This document shows, one piece after another, positions 35,620-43,867 of a stretch of DNA of 64,000 bases; position 1 is the first letter of the stretch, and every line of letters starts with the position of its first letter. Below the pieces are notes generated by a model. That model saw only the letters and a list, made by a program, of their open reading frames with translations, did no database searches and had not been told where the DNA came from. Location: NCBI GenBank assembly GCA_036392375.1, contig DASVYC010000026.1, positions 1-64,000 of the forward strand, read 5' to 3'. Source of the stretch: JAFEBO01 sp036392375. GTDB lineage: Bacteria > Planctomycetota > Phycisphaerae > Phycisphaerales > UBA1924. A program made the translations under genes and the position numbers.

Positions 35620-37511
35620 TACTTCCGGACGGCCTCCACCGTCTTCTTCGGGTTCACGATGTAGCGGCCCTCGTAGCCCGGCATCGGGTCCGCGTTGGCC
35701 TTGAGGGCCTCGATCACCTGCGCGGTGGTGAGCTTGGGGTTCACGGCCAGCATCTTGCCGACCAGGTTGGTGACGTTCGGGGCTGCCATCGAGGTGCCGC
35801 TGTACTTGAAGCGCTTGCCGCCGGGGACGTAGCTCTCGACCTCGAAGCCGTTCGCGTAGAGGGTGACGCCCTTGCCGAAGGTTGTGAAGCCGGTGGGCTT
35901 GCCCGAGGAATCGATGGCGCCGATGGTGATGACGTTGGGCAGCTCGATGCCCGACGGGATCAGCTCGGCAAAGGTGTTGTCGTTGTCGCTGTTGCCCGCC
36001 GCCGGAACGAACAGGATCTCCGGGGCGCTCTTGAACGCGGCGGTCATCGCGTCCACGAGGATCTTGAAGTACTGACGCGAGAGCTCGGCCCGCTCTTCCT
36101 TGGTCTTGCCCACGCCCTTGGCCTCGAGCTCCTGCTCGATGCTGTCGCGTCCCAGGCCCCAGGACATGTTCACCACGCGGACCCCGGCCTTCTTCATCTG
36201 GGCCACGGTGTCGGTGAAGCTCTTGGCGGCGTCGGTCGCGAACTCCTTGGTCCAGGTGTACCGCGGGACGCTCTTGAAGTCGAACGTCAGGCGCACGCCG
36301 TAGACCTTGGCGAACGGGTTGCCCTCGGCAGCGATGCCCGAGACGTGCGTGCCGTGCGAGTAGTTGCCGTACAGCCCCAGGTCCTCGAGGAAGCCCTGCA
36401 CCTGGTCGGCCTTGAGGCCCTTGACGTAATTGCGGAACGCCTCGGCCTCGGGGCTCTGCACGCCCGCCTGGCTGTCGCTCGCGCCCTTGGTGTGCGTCTC
36501 GACCAGGCTGACCGGCGACTGCATCTCGTCGATGGAGATGAGCAGCCCGCTGGTGGGCTTCCAGTTCATGTCGAAGGCGATGCCGTTGACGTCGTCGATG
36601 AAGCCGTTGTTGTCGTTGTCCTTGCCGTCGGGCTTCTCGCCGGGGTTCTCCCAGAGGTTGCTGGAGAACAGGCTGACATCGACGCCCGAGTCCCAGACGC
36701 CGACGACCACGGGGCTGGCCTTGTCGGTGGGGTTGAGGACGACCTTGTTGGCGCTGAGGATGTCAACGCGGGGCTTGCTGTTGGCGTCGGCGAGCTTGCC
36801 GTAGACCTCGGCCACAGCGGGCTGCACCTCGATGAGCTTGTCGAGCATGTTGCGCATGCCGACCATCCCGCCGACGAACTCGCCGGAGATCTCGCCCTTG
36901 TTGGTCTCGACGATGGGGTCGAGGTTGGCCTTGACCTGGCCCAGGATGAGGTCCCTGTTGACGATCTGCGCGGTCGAGCGGGCCTGGAGCACGCTCTCGC
37001 GGACCTTGTCCCAGGGCAGGGCGCTGACGCGCTTCTCGAGATCCGCCTTGAACGCGGCGAGGTACGCCGACTTGTCGGCGCCGTCGTTGCTGGCCTTGCG
37101 ACCCGCGACCATCGCGGCGAGCACCTGGCCCATCATCAGCTTCGACGACTCCTTGCCTTCAAGCGCCCGCGCCGCCTCGATGTGCTTGAACGCCTCGTCG
37201 AAGTTGCCCTCGAAGACCGCGATCTGCTGCAGCGTCGTGTGGTATCCCTTGAGCGTGGTCTTGTCCTGGATGTCGTACTTGGCCAGATCAGAGATCGCGT
37301 TGGCCTTCAGCTCGGCGACGAATTTCTTGAAGGGAGCGTCGCTGACGAGAAAGTCGCTCGCCTTGCCCTCGATCTTGTACACGTGCCGGGGCAGGTCGTC
37401 GGCGGTCTTCACCGGGATCTTGGTGCCCGGAGCGGCCGGTTCGGCGAGGGCGGGGAGTCCGACCGCCAGACCGGCGGCCAGGGCGAGAGCGACGAGAAGC
37501 GACTGTTTCAA
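35619..37511 (-). CDS. exported subtilisin-type (S8) serine protease
   Basis: About 630 residues from TTG at 37511, chosen because AAGGA lies 7 nt upstream and it starts a signal peptide (KQSLLVALALAAGLAVGLP); a longer in-frame ATG extension lacks export features. The catalytic triad is Asp274 (VVGVWDSGVDVS), His386 (NYSHGTHVSGI) and Ser574 (SGTSMAAPNV), with oxyanion Asn507 (PAAGNSDN). Between signal and catalytic domain lie about 230 helical residues (35-250), far longer than the usual S8 propeptide and possibly an inhibitory or scaffold domain. A 55-residue insert follows the Asp motif, partly Ca-site-like (KDNDNNGFIDDVNG). No C-terminal extra domain. Probably a periplasmic or secreted endopeptidase. 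Confidence 0.93.
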   Translation of the reverse strand: MKQSLLVALALAAGLAVGLPALAEPAAPGTKIPVKTADDLPRHVYKIEGKASDFLVSDAPFKKFVAELKANAISDLAKYDIQDKTTLKGYHTTLQQIAVFEGNFDEAFKHIEAARALEGKESSKLMMGQVLAAMVAGRKASNDGADKSAYLAAFKADLEKRVSALPWDKVRESVLQARSTAQIVNRDLILGQVKANLDPIVETNKGEISGEFVGGMVGMRNMLDKLIEVQPAVAEVYGKLADANSKPRVDILSANKVVLNPTDKASPVVVGVWDSGVDVSLFSSNLWENPGEKPDGKDNDNNGFIDDVNGIAFDMNWKPTSGLLISIDEMQSPVSLVETHTKGASDSQAGVQSPEAEAFRNYVKGLKADQVQGFLEDLGLYGNYSHGTHVSGIAAEGNPFAKVYGVRLTFDFKSVPRYTWTKEFATDAAKSFTDTVAQMKKAGVRVVNMSWGLGRDSIEQELEAKGVGKTKEERAELSRQYFKILVDAMTAAFKSAPEILFVPAAGNSDNDNTFAELIPSGIELPNVITIGAIDSSGKPTGFTTFGKGVTLYANGFEVESYVPGGKRFKYSGTSMAAPNVTNLVGKMLAVNPKLTTAQVIEALKANADPMPGYEGRYIVNPKKTVEAVRK

Positions 37512-37678
37512 GCGGTGTCCTTTCGAGAGTTCCAGCGTGCCGCGGACCGAGCTGGACGCTCCAACCGGGGCACGCTCGGGCAAGCGGATTGTTCCGTGGC
37601 AGGGTCGCGATGTTGCACCAGAATCTGCTAGTCTGCTCCAAAGTGTTCCCCGGGTCAAGCCGGGCACCGGAGGACTCC

Positions 37679-37858
37679 ATGGCCAGCGACGTCTCCACCA
37701 ACAAGCTGCTCCTCGTGATCATCGCGATCCTGTTGCCCCCGTTGGCGGTGTGGCTGAAGACCAGCAGCCTGGGGCTGACCGTCCTGGCGGTCGTGCTGTG
37801 GTTGTTTCTGTACTTCCCAGGGCTGTTGATGGCCCTATGGGTCGTGCTGAAGGACTGA
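37679..37858 (+). CDS. Pmp3/YqaE-type small membrane protein
   Basis: A 59-residue protein with two membrane helices (LLLVIIAILLPPLAVWL and LTVLAVVLWLFLYFPGLLMA). The double proline in the first helix and the aromatic FPG turn match the Pmp3/YqaE (UPF0057) family, linked to membrane potential and stress tolerance. GGAGG lies 5 nt before ATG 37679; upstream in-frame Mets lack such a site. It is divergent from the protease gene. Confidence 0.8.
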   Translation: MASDVSTNKLLLVIIAILLPPLAVWLKTSSLGLTVLAVVLWLFLYFPGLLMALWVVLKD

Positions 37859-38320
37859 GCAGCACTAGGGAAATCGCTTGCCTGTGGGGCTGGACGGCGT
37901 CGAACTGCGCAGGGGTTGCGCAGCCGCGAGGTCCGATAGCAACCACGATTTGGGAGCGATGATGCGTCGTCTGCGGAGTTTTGGTCGCACTAGCGTCCGA
38001 AAAAGGCTAGACTTTTGGTACGCCGCCCCGGTTCTCGGGTGATTGCCCGTGTGGGCAAGGTCGGCGTGTCTTTGGACCGGGTGAAGGGCCGCGATGAAGC
38101 AGCCGCAATGGCAATTTGCGTCGGCGCAGTCGGGCCTGAGCTTTGTCCGGGGCCGTTCGTATCTGCTTCGTCGCCGCGTGGGGAGTATCGCGCGGCAGTG
38201 CCTTTTTCGACAAGGTCGTCGCTCGCGTCTGAGACCGGCGTGTGCGACCGAGCAATCTGGGTCCGGGGGCCCGATGGGCCCCGGAGCTTCGCAACCGGTC
38301 TCCGCGTGAAGAGGAGTCTT
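37859..38320 (+). other. 462-nt gap and probable leader of the OmcB-like gene
   Basis: No convincing gene. It holds a 7-bp hairpin at 37904-37922 (CTGCGCA, GGGGT, TGCGCAG), a GC-rich hairpin at 38263-38284 (CCGGGG..CCC with GGGCCCCGG) about 37 nt before the next ATG, and a strong GAGGAG ribosome site. Small open frames here (for example from 38094) lack ribosome sites and protein-like composition. The spacing fits a long 5' leader, but no start site can be fixed by eye. Confidence 0.4.
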
Positions 38321-39946
38321 ATGAAACAGTTCGGAATCATTTCGACGTTGTCGCTGGCGGTGATCGCCGGCGGCTTGGCTGGTTGTTCGGGCAACAACCG
38401 CTCCAGCACCGGGGAGTCGCCCACGAACGTCGGCGCCCACGGCTACTACTGGAAGGACAACAAGGGGGCCCCTGCCCCGGCTCCCAAGCCCGCTCCGGCC
38501 CCGGTCGCCAGGGCCGAGAATCCCTGCAAGCCCGTCATCGGCCCCGGCATGATGACCACCTCGCAGTCCTTCCCGACCGGTGACGCCGCCACCTCGGCCG
38601 TCATGCTCCAGGAAGTTTTCCCGGGTCAGGTCAAGGCCAACGCCAACTTCCCGTACAAGATCTACGTCAGCAACCTGACCAACACGACCCTCAACAACGT
38701 GATCGTCAGCGCCACCAGCCTGGCGAACCGCAACATCGTGAGCAGCACCCCGGCCGCCAGCAGCGGCGCCGGCGGCGCGATGGTCTGGAACGTCGGCGAC
38801 ATCGCCCCCGGCAAGTGCGCCGTGATCGATGCGACGGCCAAGGCCTCGGCGGTCGGCAATAGCTCGACCTGCCTCACCGTCTCCTACAACAACTCGCTGT
38901 GCTCGAACCTCCAGGTCGTTCAGCCGGCCCTGGCCCTCACCAAGGCCATGACCCCGGCCGCCACCGTCTGCGACCCGATCGTCGCGACCTTTGAGGTCAA
39001 GAACACCGGCAGCGGCTCGGCCAGCAACGTCAAGATCAAGGACACCCTCCCGGCCGGTCTGACCACCACCGATGGCAAGTCCGAGATCGTCTTCGACGCC
39101 GGCACCCTCGCCAGCGGCCAGGCTCGCCAGTTCTCGGCCAACCTCAAGGCGGCCAAGAGCGGCAAGTACGAGAACAACGCCAGCGCCAGCGCTGACGACG
39201 GTCTCACCGCCAACTCGAACACCGTCGCCACCACCGTCACCCAGCCCCAGCTCAAGCTGGCCGCTGAGTGCCCGGCGGGCGGCCCGGTCGGTCGCAGCGG
39301 TCGCAACTTCACCTTCAAGTTCACCGTGAGCAACACCGGTGACGCGGGCTGCAACACCACCGTGACCGCCCCGGTCCCGGCTGGCACCACCTTCGTCTCG
39401 GCCGACAACGGCGGCACCGCCGGCCCGAACGGCGTGACCTGGAACGTCGGCAGCCTCGCGGCTGGCGCGTCCAAGGCCGTCTCCATGACCGTCAAGGCCA
39501 TGGGCGCTGGCTCGTTCTCGGCTTCGGCCTCGGCGACCTGCCCGTGCGCCGGCACCGTGACCGCCAACTGCACCGTTGCCACCACCGGCCTCCCGGACAT
39601 CGGCACGCAGATCACCGACGACGACGGCGTCGTCGACGTGGGCAACAACCACAACTTCCGCTACGAGGTCAAGAACCAGGGCTTCATCGACCTGACCAAC
39701 GTCAAGGCCGTGTTCACCCTGGACGACGGCCTCTCCTTCGTCAGCAGCGACGCCACCCCGGCGGCCTCGGCCAACGGCCAGACCGTCACGGTCAACGTCG
39801 GCACGCTGAAGGTCGGCGACATCAAGCGCTTCAACATCGTCGCCAAGGGCACCAAGGCCGGCCAGTTCGTGATCCAGTCGGTCACGACCTCGGACCAGAC
39901 CAAGGCCGTCCGCAACGACGAGCAGGTCAACTACGTCGGCAACTAA
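38321..39946 (+). CDS. OmcB-like DUF11-repeat lipoprotein
   Basis: A 541-residue lipoprotein with GAGGAG 6 nt before ATG 38321 and lipobox LAGC (Cys22). After a Pro/Ala-rich spacer come repeats of the DUF11/OmcB type, about 120-160 residues each: YKIYVSNLTNTTLNNVIVSA, VATFEVKNTGSGSASNVKIK, FKFTVSNTGDAGCNTTVTAP and FRYEVKNQGFIDLTNVKAVF, with Cys pairs (CDPIV, CPAGG, CPCAG) that could cross-link. Chlamydial OmcB is a cysteine-rich outer-envelope protein of this repeat type and relatives occur in Planctomycetota. Codon use is strikingly uniform (mostly C-ending), as in very highly expressed genes, so this may be a major envelope protein. A strong terminator follows. Confidence 0.87.
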   Translation: MKQFGIISTLSLAVIAGGLAGCSGNNRSSTGESPTNVGAHGYYWKDNKGAPAPAPKPAPAPVARAENPCKPVIGPGMMTTSQSFPTGDAATSAVMLQEVFPGQVKANANFPYKIYVSNLTNTTLNNVIVSATSLANRNIVSSTPAASSGAGGAMVWNVGDIAPGKCAVIDATAKASAVGNSSTCLTVSYNNSLCSNLQVVQPALALTKAMTPAATVCDPIVATFEVKNTGSGSASNVKIKDTLPAGLTTTDGKSEIVFDAGTLASGQARQFSANLKAAKSGKYENNASASADDGLTANSNTVATTVTQPQLKLAAECPAGGPVGRSGRNFTFKFTVSNTGDAGCNTTVTAPVPAGTTFVSADNGGTAGPNGVTWNVGSLAAGASKAVSMTVKAMGAGSFSASASATCPCAGTVTANCTVATTGLPDIGTQITDDDGVVDVGNNHNFRYEVKNQGFIDLTNVKAVFTLDDGLSFVSSDATPAASANGQTVTVNVGTLKVGDIKRFNIVAKGTKAGQFVIQSVTTSDQTKAVRNDEQVNYVGN

Positions 39947-39974
39947 GCCCATCTCTTTGAGATGGCTGGTACCG

Positions 39975-40041
39975 ACAGGTTCTCCTGTCTGAGTTGATAC
40001 CAACCGCGGCCCGGGCGAAAGCTCGGGCCGCGTGCTTTTTG
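39975..40041 (+). terminator. tandem hairpins and rho-independent terminator
   Basis: A first hairpin at 39975-39990 (GACAGG, TTCT, CCTGTC) is followed by a 12-bp stem at 40006-40033 with a GAAA tetraloop (CGCGGCCCGGGC against GCTCGGGCCGCG, one G-T pair) and the U-rich TGCTTTTT. This is the strongest stop signal in the window and closes the OmcB-like gene. Confidence 0.9.
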
Positions 40042-40285
40042 GCGTGAGGTGTGTACGAACTGCTTTCCCGCGGCACGCGCGGCCGCATGGCGTGGCTGCA
40101 ATCTTGTGAATCGATGCAAGGTCTTGCGGGGCGCGGGCAATTCATTCAGAAGGCCGCGTGTGCGAGAGACAAGAGCACCTGCGACTGGCCTGGGCTTGCT
40201 CCGACGCGAGCCCGCCCGCGTCGGAGCACGCGGATTCGTTGAAACACGATCCTCTCTTCGGATTCCCTCTTCATAGGAGGTTCCC

Positions 40286-40993
40286 GTGCATCGCCAAGCG
40301 ACCGCTATCACTCTGCCCTCACTCGCCACCTCGATGGCTCTTGCCGCGGCGGCGTGCGCCATGCCTGTGCACCGCGCCGGGGCGCAGATCCTCAATGGCG
40401 GCTTCGAGAGTGGTGTCGTGCCCGCGTTCGGCAGCGGCTATGTGCCCGCGCCGTGGACGAGCACCGCACCCGGCAACATCGTTGTCTCGTTCGACACGTG
40501 GGCCAGCTCCGGCGGCAATGGCCTGCCGCCGTCGGTTGCAGGGCTATTCACCGGCGTCGTTGCGGCGCAGGGCCAGCGCTGGGCGGGTGGCTTCAACTTC
40601 GAGAACATGCACCAGCAGATGGCCTTCACTCTCACGCCGGGTCAGCAGTACACGGTGAGCGCACTCGTGCACGCGCCCAACAGCAACGTGGGATGGGTGA
40701 GCGGCGGATGGCGATTCGGTCTGGGCGCGACGGGATCCTCGACGCCGCTGATCGTCGCGACGTTCGCACCGACCGTGACGTGGAATCAGGGCTGGGTGAT
40801 GCAGTCGGCGACGTTCACCGCGCCGAGCAACGCCGCGAGTCTGCAGTACTTCTTCCCGCAGGTGTACAAGACCGGACTGACGAGCACGTATATGGCGATC
40901 GACGACATCCGGATCGCGCCGGTGCCCGGTCCGGGGTCGCTCGCGCTGCTGGCAGCGGGCGGCGCGCTGTGCGTGCGGCGGCGCCGCGGATGA
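40286..40993 (+). CDS. PEP-CTERM-like secreted protein
   Basis: A 235-residue protein from GTG 40286, 5 nt after AGGAGG. Residues 1-34 are a signal peptide (AQ cleavage). Residues 36-210 resemble a carbohydrate-binding jelly roll (ILNGGFESG, PAPWTST, YTVSALVHAPNSNVGW). The C-terminus, PVPGPGSLALLAAGG then CVRRRRG, is a PEP-CTERM-like sorting tail: Pro-rich turn, short hydrophobic helix, basic end. Such tails are processed by exosortase-type enzymes; none is encoded in the window. A (CT)n run follows 15 nt after the stop. Confidence 0.8.
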   Translation: MHRQATAITLPSLATSMALAAAACAMPVHRAGAQILNGGFESGVVPAFGSGYVPAPWTSTAPGNIVVSFDTWASSGGNGLPPSVAGLFTGVVAAQGQRWAGGFNFENMHQQMAFTLTPGQQYTVSALVHAPNSNVGWVSGGWRFGLGATGSSTPLIVATFAPTVTWNQGWVMQSATFTAPSNAASLQYFFPQVYKTGLTSTYMAIDDIRIAPVPGPGSLALLAAGGALCVRRRRG

Positions 40994-41007
40994 CTCGTTC
41001 TCAGAAG

Positions 41008-41030
41008 CTCTCTCTCTCTCTCTCTCTCTC
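41008..41030 (+). repeat. (CT)11 microsatellite
   Basis: A pure run of 11 CT units plus C between two PEP-CTERM-like genes, 82 nt upstream of the ATG at 41112. Such runs slip easily, so its length may vary between cells. Confidence 0.9.
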
Positions 41031-41111
41031 CAGTCTTGCGGTCGTTCGCGAAAGCCCCGGCCGCGACTTCTCAGAACTCTGTCACACCAACTGCTCCCAA
41101 GGAGATCTCAC

Positions 41112-41735
41112 ATGAACAAGCTTGCCGCACTCTCACTCACCACCTCGGCCCTCGCGTGCTCGCTGACCTGTGCGACCGCATCGGGCGCGATCACCGGCGT
41201 GACCGGTATGACGACGTGGCTCGGCACGCCGCCGGTGAGTTGTGTGCCCGGTGCCCTGACCGGCGGCACGGTGTTCACCTGGGACGAGCAGCAGAACGTG
41301 CCGACCTCGGGCGTGTTCGTGGATATGACCAACAACCCGGGCGTCAGTTCGAGCCCGATTCCGGGCGTGATCGCGGGCGCATTCGACAGCCACTTTCTGC
41401 ACCTCGAGGACTACTCCGGTGTCGGCCCATTCAGCGGGTCGGTGACATTCAGCGGCAACATCATCGGCGTGATCTTCGTGAACCTGACGCTCGACGCGAC
41501 CGACGCGCTCTTCGGCGCCGGTGGCACGACGTACCCGACCGGCTACCCGTTCCGCGGATTGAACACCCAGTCCTCGTTCGGCATCAGCGGCAACACACTG
41601 AAGTTCACGCTGAACGCGCTCTCGCCGGTCCCGGAGGTGGTGCAGATCCGCGTGCTGACGCACCCCGTGCCGACACCGGGCGCGGCGGCGGTGCTGGGAC
41701 TCGGCGCTCTCGCAGCCCTGCGGCGTCGGCGTTGA
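41112..41735 (+). CDS. PEP-CTERM-like secreted protein, tandem paralog 1
   Basis: A 207-residue protein, AAGGAG before ATG 41112. Signal peptide residues 1-25. The body is a compact beta-domain with GVTGMTTWLGTPPVSCVPGAL, FTWDEQQNV, VTFSGNIIGVIFVNLTLDAT and TTYPTGYPFRGLN. The C-terminus is PTPGAAAVLGLGALAALRR, a short PEP-CTERM-like tail. The next gene (41796) repeats every one of these segments, so the two are a tandem duplicate. Function unknown; probably an anchored surface protein. Confidence 0.82.
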   Translation: MNKLAALSLTTSALACSLTCATASGAITGVTGMTTWLGTPPVSCVPGALTGGTVFTWDEQQNVPTSGVFVDMTNNPGVSSSPIPGVIAGAFDSHFLHLEDYSGVGPFSGSVTFSGNIIGVIFVNLTLDATDALFGAGGTTYPTGYPFRGLNTQSSFGISGNTLKFTLNALSPVPEVVQIRVLTHPVPTPGAAAVLGLGALAALRRRR

Positions 41736-41795
41736 AAGCCAGCAATCTTCTGCAAGAACACCAGGCCTTCGCGCAAGTCAGATAGGAGATCAGAC

Positions 41796-42431
41796 ATGCA
41801 CACCACACAACGTACCGCGTTCACTGTTCTCGCCGCCTTCACCGCTGTCACACTCGCTACCGGGGCGTCGTCCGCGCAGGGCGCGATCATCGGAGTGTCG
41901 GGCCAGACAACCTGGCTTGGGGTTGCGCCGGTGGCGTGCACGCCGGGTGCGTTGACGGGGCCCAACGCGTTCACCTGGAACGAGCAGCAGGGCATCTTCG
42001 TCAACAACGTGCAGTGCGACATGATCAACAGCCCGGGCGTCAGCCCCGGCATTCCCGGTCAGGTCAGCGGGATGGTGGACAACCACTTCATTCACTTCGA
42101 GCCCAACACCGCGGTGCAGTTCGTGAGCGGCTCGGTGACGTTCGCGAGCCGCATCCGCGGCGTGATCTTCCGGAACGTGTTCCTGGACATCACGGACATT
42201 CCGCTTGGTTCGCCGGGAACCGTGTACCCGACCGGCTATCCGCTGCGGGGCCTGAACGCCGCGTCGATGTTCTCGATCAACAACAACGTGCTGACGTTCC
42301 AGTTCGCCGCGCCGCTGCCGACGGCGGACATCCTGCAGCTGCGGGTGATCACCGAGCACTTCGTCCCGTCGCCGGGTCCGGTGGCGCTCTTGGGGCTGGG
42401 CGGGCTGGTGGCGGGGCGGCGGCGGAGGTGA
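41796..42431 (+). CDS. PEP-CTERM-like secreted protein, tandem paralog 2
   Basis: A 211-residue protein, 60 nt after its paralog. Shared segments include IGVSGQTTWLGVAPVACTPG, FTWNEQQGIF, NNPGVS-type NSPGVSPGIPG, VTFASRIRGVIFRNVFLDIT and VYPTGYPLRGLN. Signal peptide residues 1-29. The tail PSPGPVALLGLGGLVAGRR is a clear PEP-CTERM-like anchor. Differences are spread through the whole chain, so the duplication is not recent. Function unknown. Confidence 0.82.
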   Translation: MHTTQRTAFTVLAAFTAVTLATGASSAQGAIIGVSGQTTWLGVAPVACTPGALTGPNAFTWNEQQGIFVNNVQCDMINSPGVSPGIPGQVSGMVDNHFIHFEPNTAVQFVSGSVTFASRIRGVIFRNVFLDITDIPLGSPGTVYPTGYPLRGLNAASMFSINNNVLTFQFAAPLPTADILQLRVITEHFVPSPGPVALLGLGGLVAGRRRR

Positions 42432-42440
42432 CACGAAAAA

Positions 42441-42463
42441 GGCGGGGCCTGGAAGGCCCCGCC
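42441..42463 (-). terminator. rho-independent terminator
   Basis: A perfect 10-bp stem (GGCGGGGCCT with AGGCCCCGCC, 3-nt loop). On the minus strand it is followed by TTTTT, so it mainly stops the deoxyhypusine-synthase-like gene; it also lies just after the plus-strand paralog. Confidence 0.85.
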
Positions 42464-42504
42464 CCGTGTTGTCGGTGCGGGATTGATCGCGATCTTCGCT
42501 TGGC

Positions 42505-43716
42505 TTACCGAGCCGCGGCGAGCTTCTTCTTGGCGGTGTGGGTCACGCGCTCGCGGGTGGCGTTGGCGACGGTCTTCTTCGCGTTCTTGATCTTGATCTC
42601 GCGGAGCAGGCGCTCGGCCTCCTGCTTGGCGTACATGTCGGCGAACTTGAAGGCCTTGCGCTTCTTCCACTCGGCGCGGTGGTAGGCGTCGCTGGCGAGG
42701 ATCGGGAACAGGGCCGAGAGTTCGCCGAAGACCATCTGCTCGTGCACCACGTCGACCTTGCCCCACGAGCAGGCCTCGCGGAGAGTGGAGCCCGAGAGCG
42801 CGCCGTCGCGGCTGTCGGCGACGGTCATCTGGATGGCGTACTTGTGCATGCCGATGTCGCCGCGGGCCTTGCCGCCCTTGCGCTCGTTGAGCAACTCGGC
42901 GGCCACCACGATGTCCTGGGCGAAGTTCTTGGGCACGCCGCCGCCGAGCATCAGCAGGCCGGTGTCGCGGCACGCGAGCTTGATGTCGGTCAGTTCGCGG
43001 AAGTCCTTGCCGCTGTCGAAGGCGACCTGCCCGCGGCCCTGCTCGATGGCCTCGGTCTGCTGCAGCACGATGCCGAAGCCGGCGGAGCAATCGCTGAACG
43101 CGGGGCAGAAGATCGGGACGCGCTTCTGGAACGCGGTCTTCACCAGCGACTCGTTCTTGGGGTGCTTCTCGGCGAGGTACTTGCCCATCGCCTCGATGAA
43201 CTCGCGGCTGGAGTACGCGCCGGGCGCGAACTCGTTGAAGATCTCGTAGGTGGTGTCGTCGCAGTCGCGGAGATCGTCCTCGTTGATGTACGTGTCGTAG
43301 ATGCGGTCGATCATCCAGTTGCGGAGCGTCATGTCATCGACCGGCGGGGCCTCGGGCGAGCCGGGGGCGATGTAGTGCTTGAAGCCCAGGCCCTCGAAGA
43401 AGTCCTGATCGACGATGTTGGCGCCGGTGGAGACGATGGCGTCCACCATGTTGTTTTCGAGCAGCGTGATGATGGCCTTCTTGAGGCCGGCCGAGATCAA
43501 AGAGCCCGCGAGCGTCAGGATGACGGCGCACTCCTTGTCCTTGAGCATCATGGAATAGATGTCGGCCGCGTTGGCGAGCGTGCGGCTGGAGTACGCCATG
43601 TTGCGGTACGAGTCGACGATCGGGCGCGCATCGAAGGCGGTGATGTCGATGTGCTCGATGGGGCGGGAGAGGAGTTGCTTCTTGGTCCACGAGGTCTTGG
43701 GGGCGTTCTTAGCCAT
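42505..43716 (-). CDS. deoxyhypusine-synthase-family protein
   Basis: A 403-residue cytoplasmic enzyme. The family's active-site lysine is in LLMLGGGVPKNFAQD (Lys263). NAD-site phrases include VILTLAGSLISAGLKKAI, IVSTGANIVDQDFFEGLG and DIGMHKYAIQMTVADSRDGAL. In eukaryotes and archaea the enzyme moves aminobutyl from spermidine to eIF5A; bacteria have no eIF5A, and their homologs usually make homospermidine or act in other polyamine chemistry. The highly basic C-terminal 45 residues (IKIKNAKKTVANATRERVTH and KKKLAAAR) are an addition not found in the core fold. No neighbour for polyamine metabolism lies nearby. AAGGG precedes ATG 43716. Confidence 0.9.
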   Translation of the reverse strand: MAKNAPKTSWTKKQLLSRPIEHIDITAFDARPIVDSYRNMAYSSRTLANAADIYSMMLKDKECAVILTLAGSLISAGLKKAIITLLENNMVDAIVSTGANIVDQDFFEGLGFKHYIAPGSPEAPPVDDMTLRNWMIDRIYDTYINEDDLRDCDDTTYEIFNEFAPGAYSSREFIEAMGKYLAEKHPKNESLVKTAFQKRVPIFCPAFSDCSAGFGIVLQQTEAIEQGRGQVAFDSGKDFRELTDIKLACRDTGLLMLGGGVPKNFAQDIVVAAELLNERKGGKARGDIGMHKYAIQMTVADSRDGALSGSTLREACSWGKVDVVHEQMVFGELSALFPILASDAYHRAEWKKRKAFKFADMYAKQEAERLLREIKIKNAKKTVANATRERVTHTAKKKLAAAR

Positions 43717-43867
43717 GATGAAAAACCCTTCGGCGCGATTCGCCGATTCTGGCCAAGCCCCCCTGGCCGGATTGCGGATGTTTTGAATCGCGGGGGTGAC
43801 GCGACACCAAATGGTAGACGCTCCGCGCGAGAAACTCGGCGGCGCAGGGCGTTCCCAGACCCAGAAA

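Noticed and set aside
37512..37667. N-terminal extension of the protease gene to ATG 37667
   Set aside because: The extension puts 52 polar residues before the signal peptide; TTG 37511 has a spaced AAGGA site.
38094..38309. A 71-codon frame in the leader of the OmcB-like gene
   Set aside because: No ribosome site and Arg/Ser-rich composition; more likely untranslated leader.
40042..40285. A possible tRNA or small RNA after the OmcB-like terminator
   Set aside because: I found no T-loop (GGTTCGA-type) or acceptor pairing, and no hairpin with a T run.
41008..41030. A CRISPR array or tandem repeat locus near the dinucleotide run
   Set aside because: No repeat-spacer periodicity; just a dinucleotide run.
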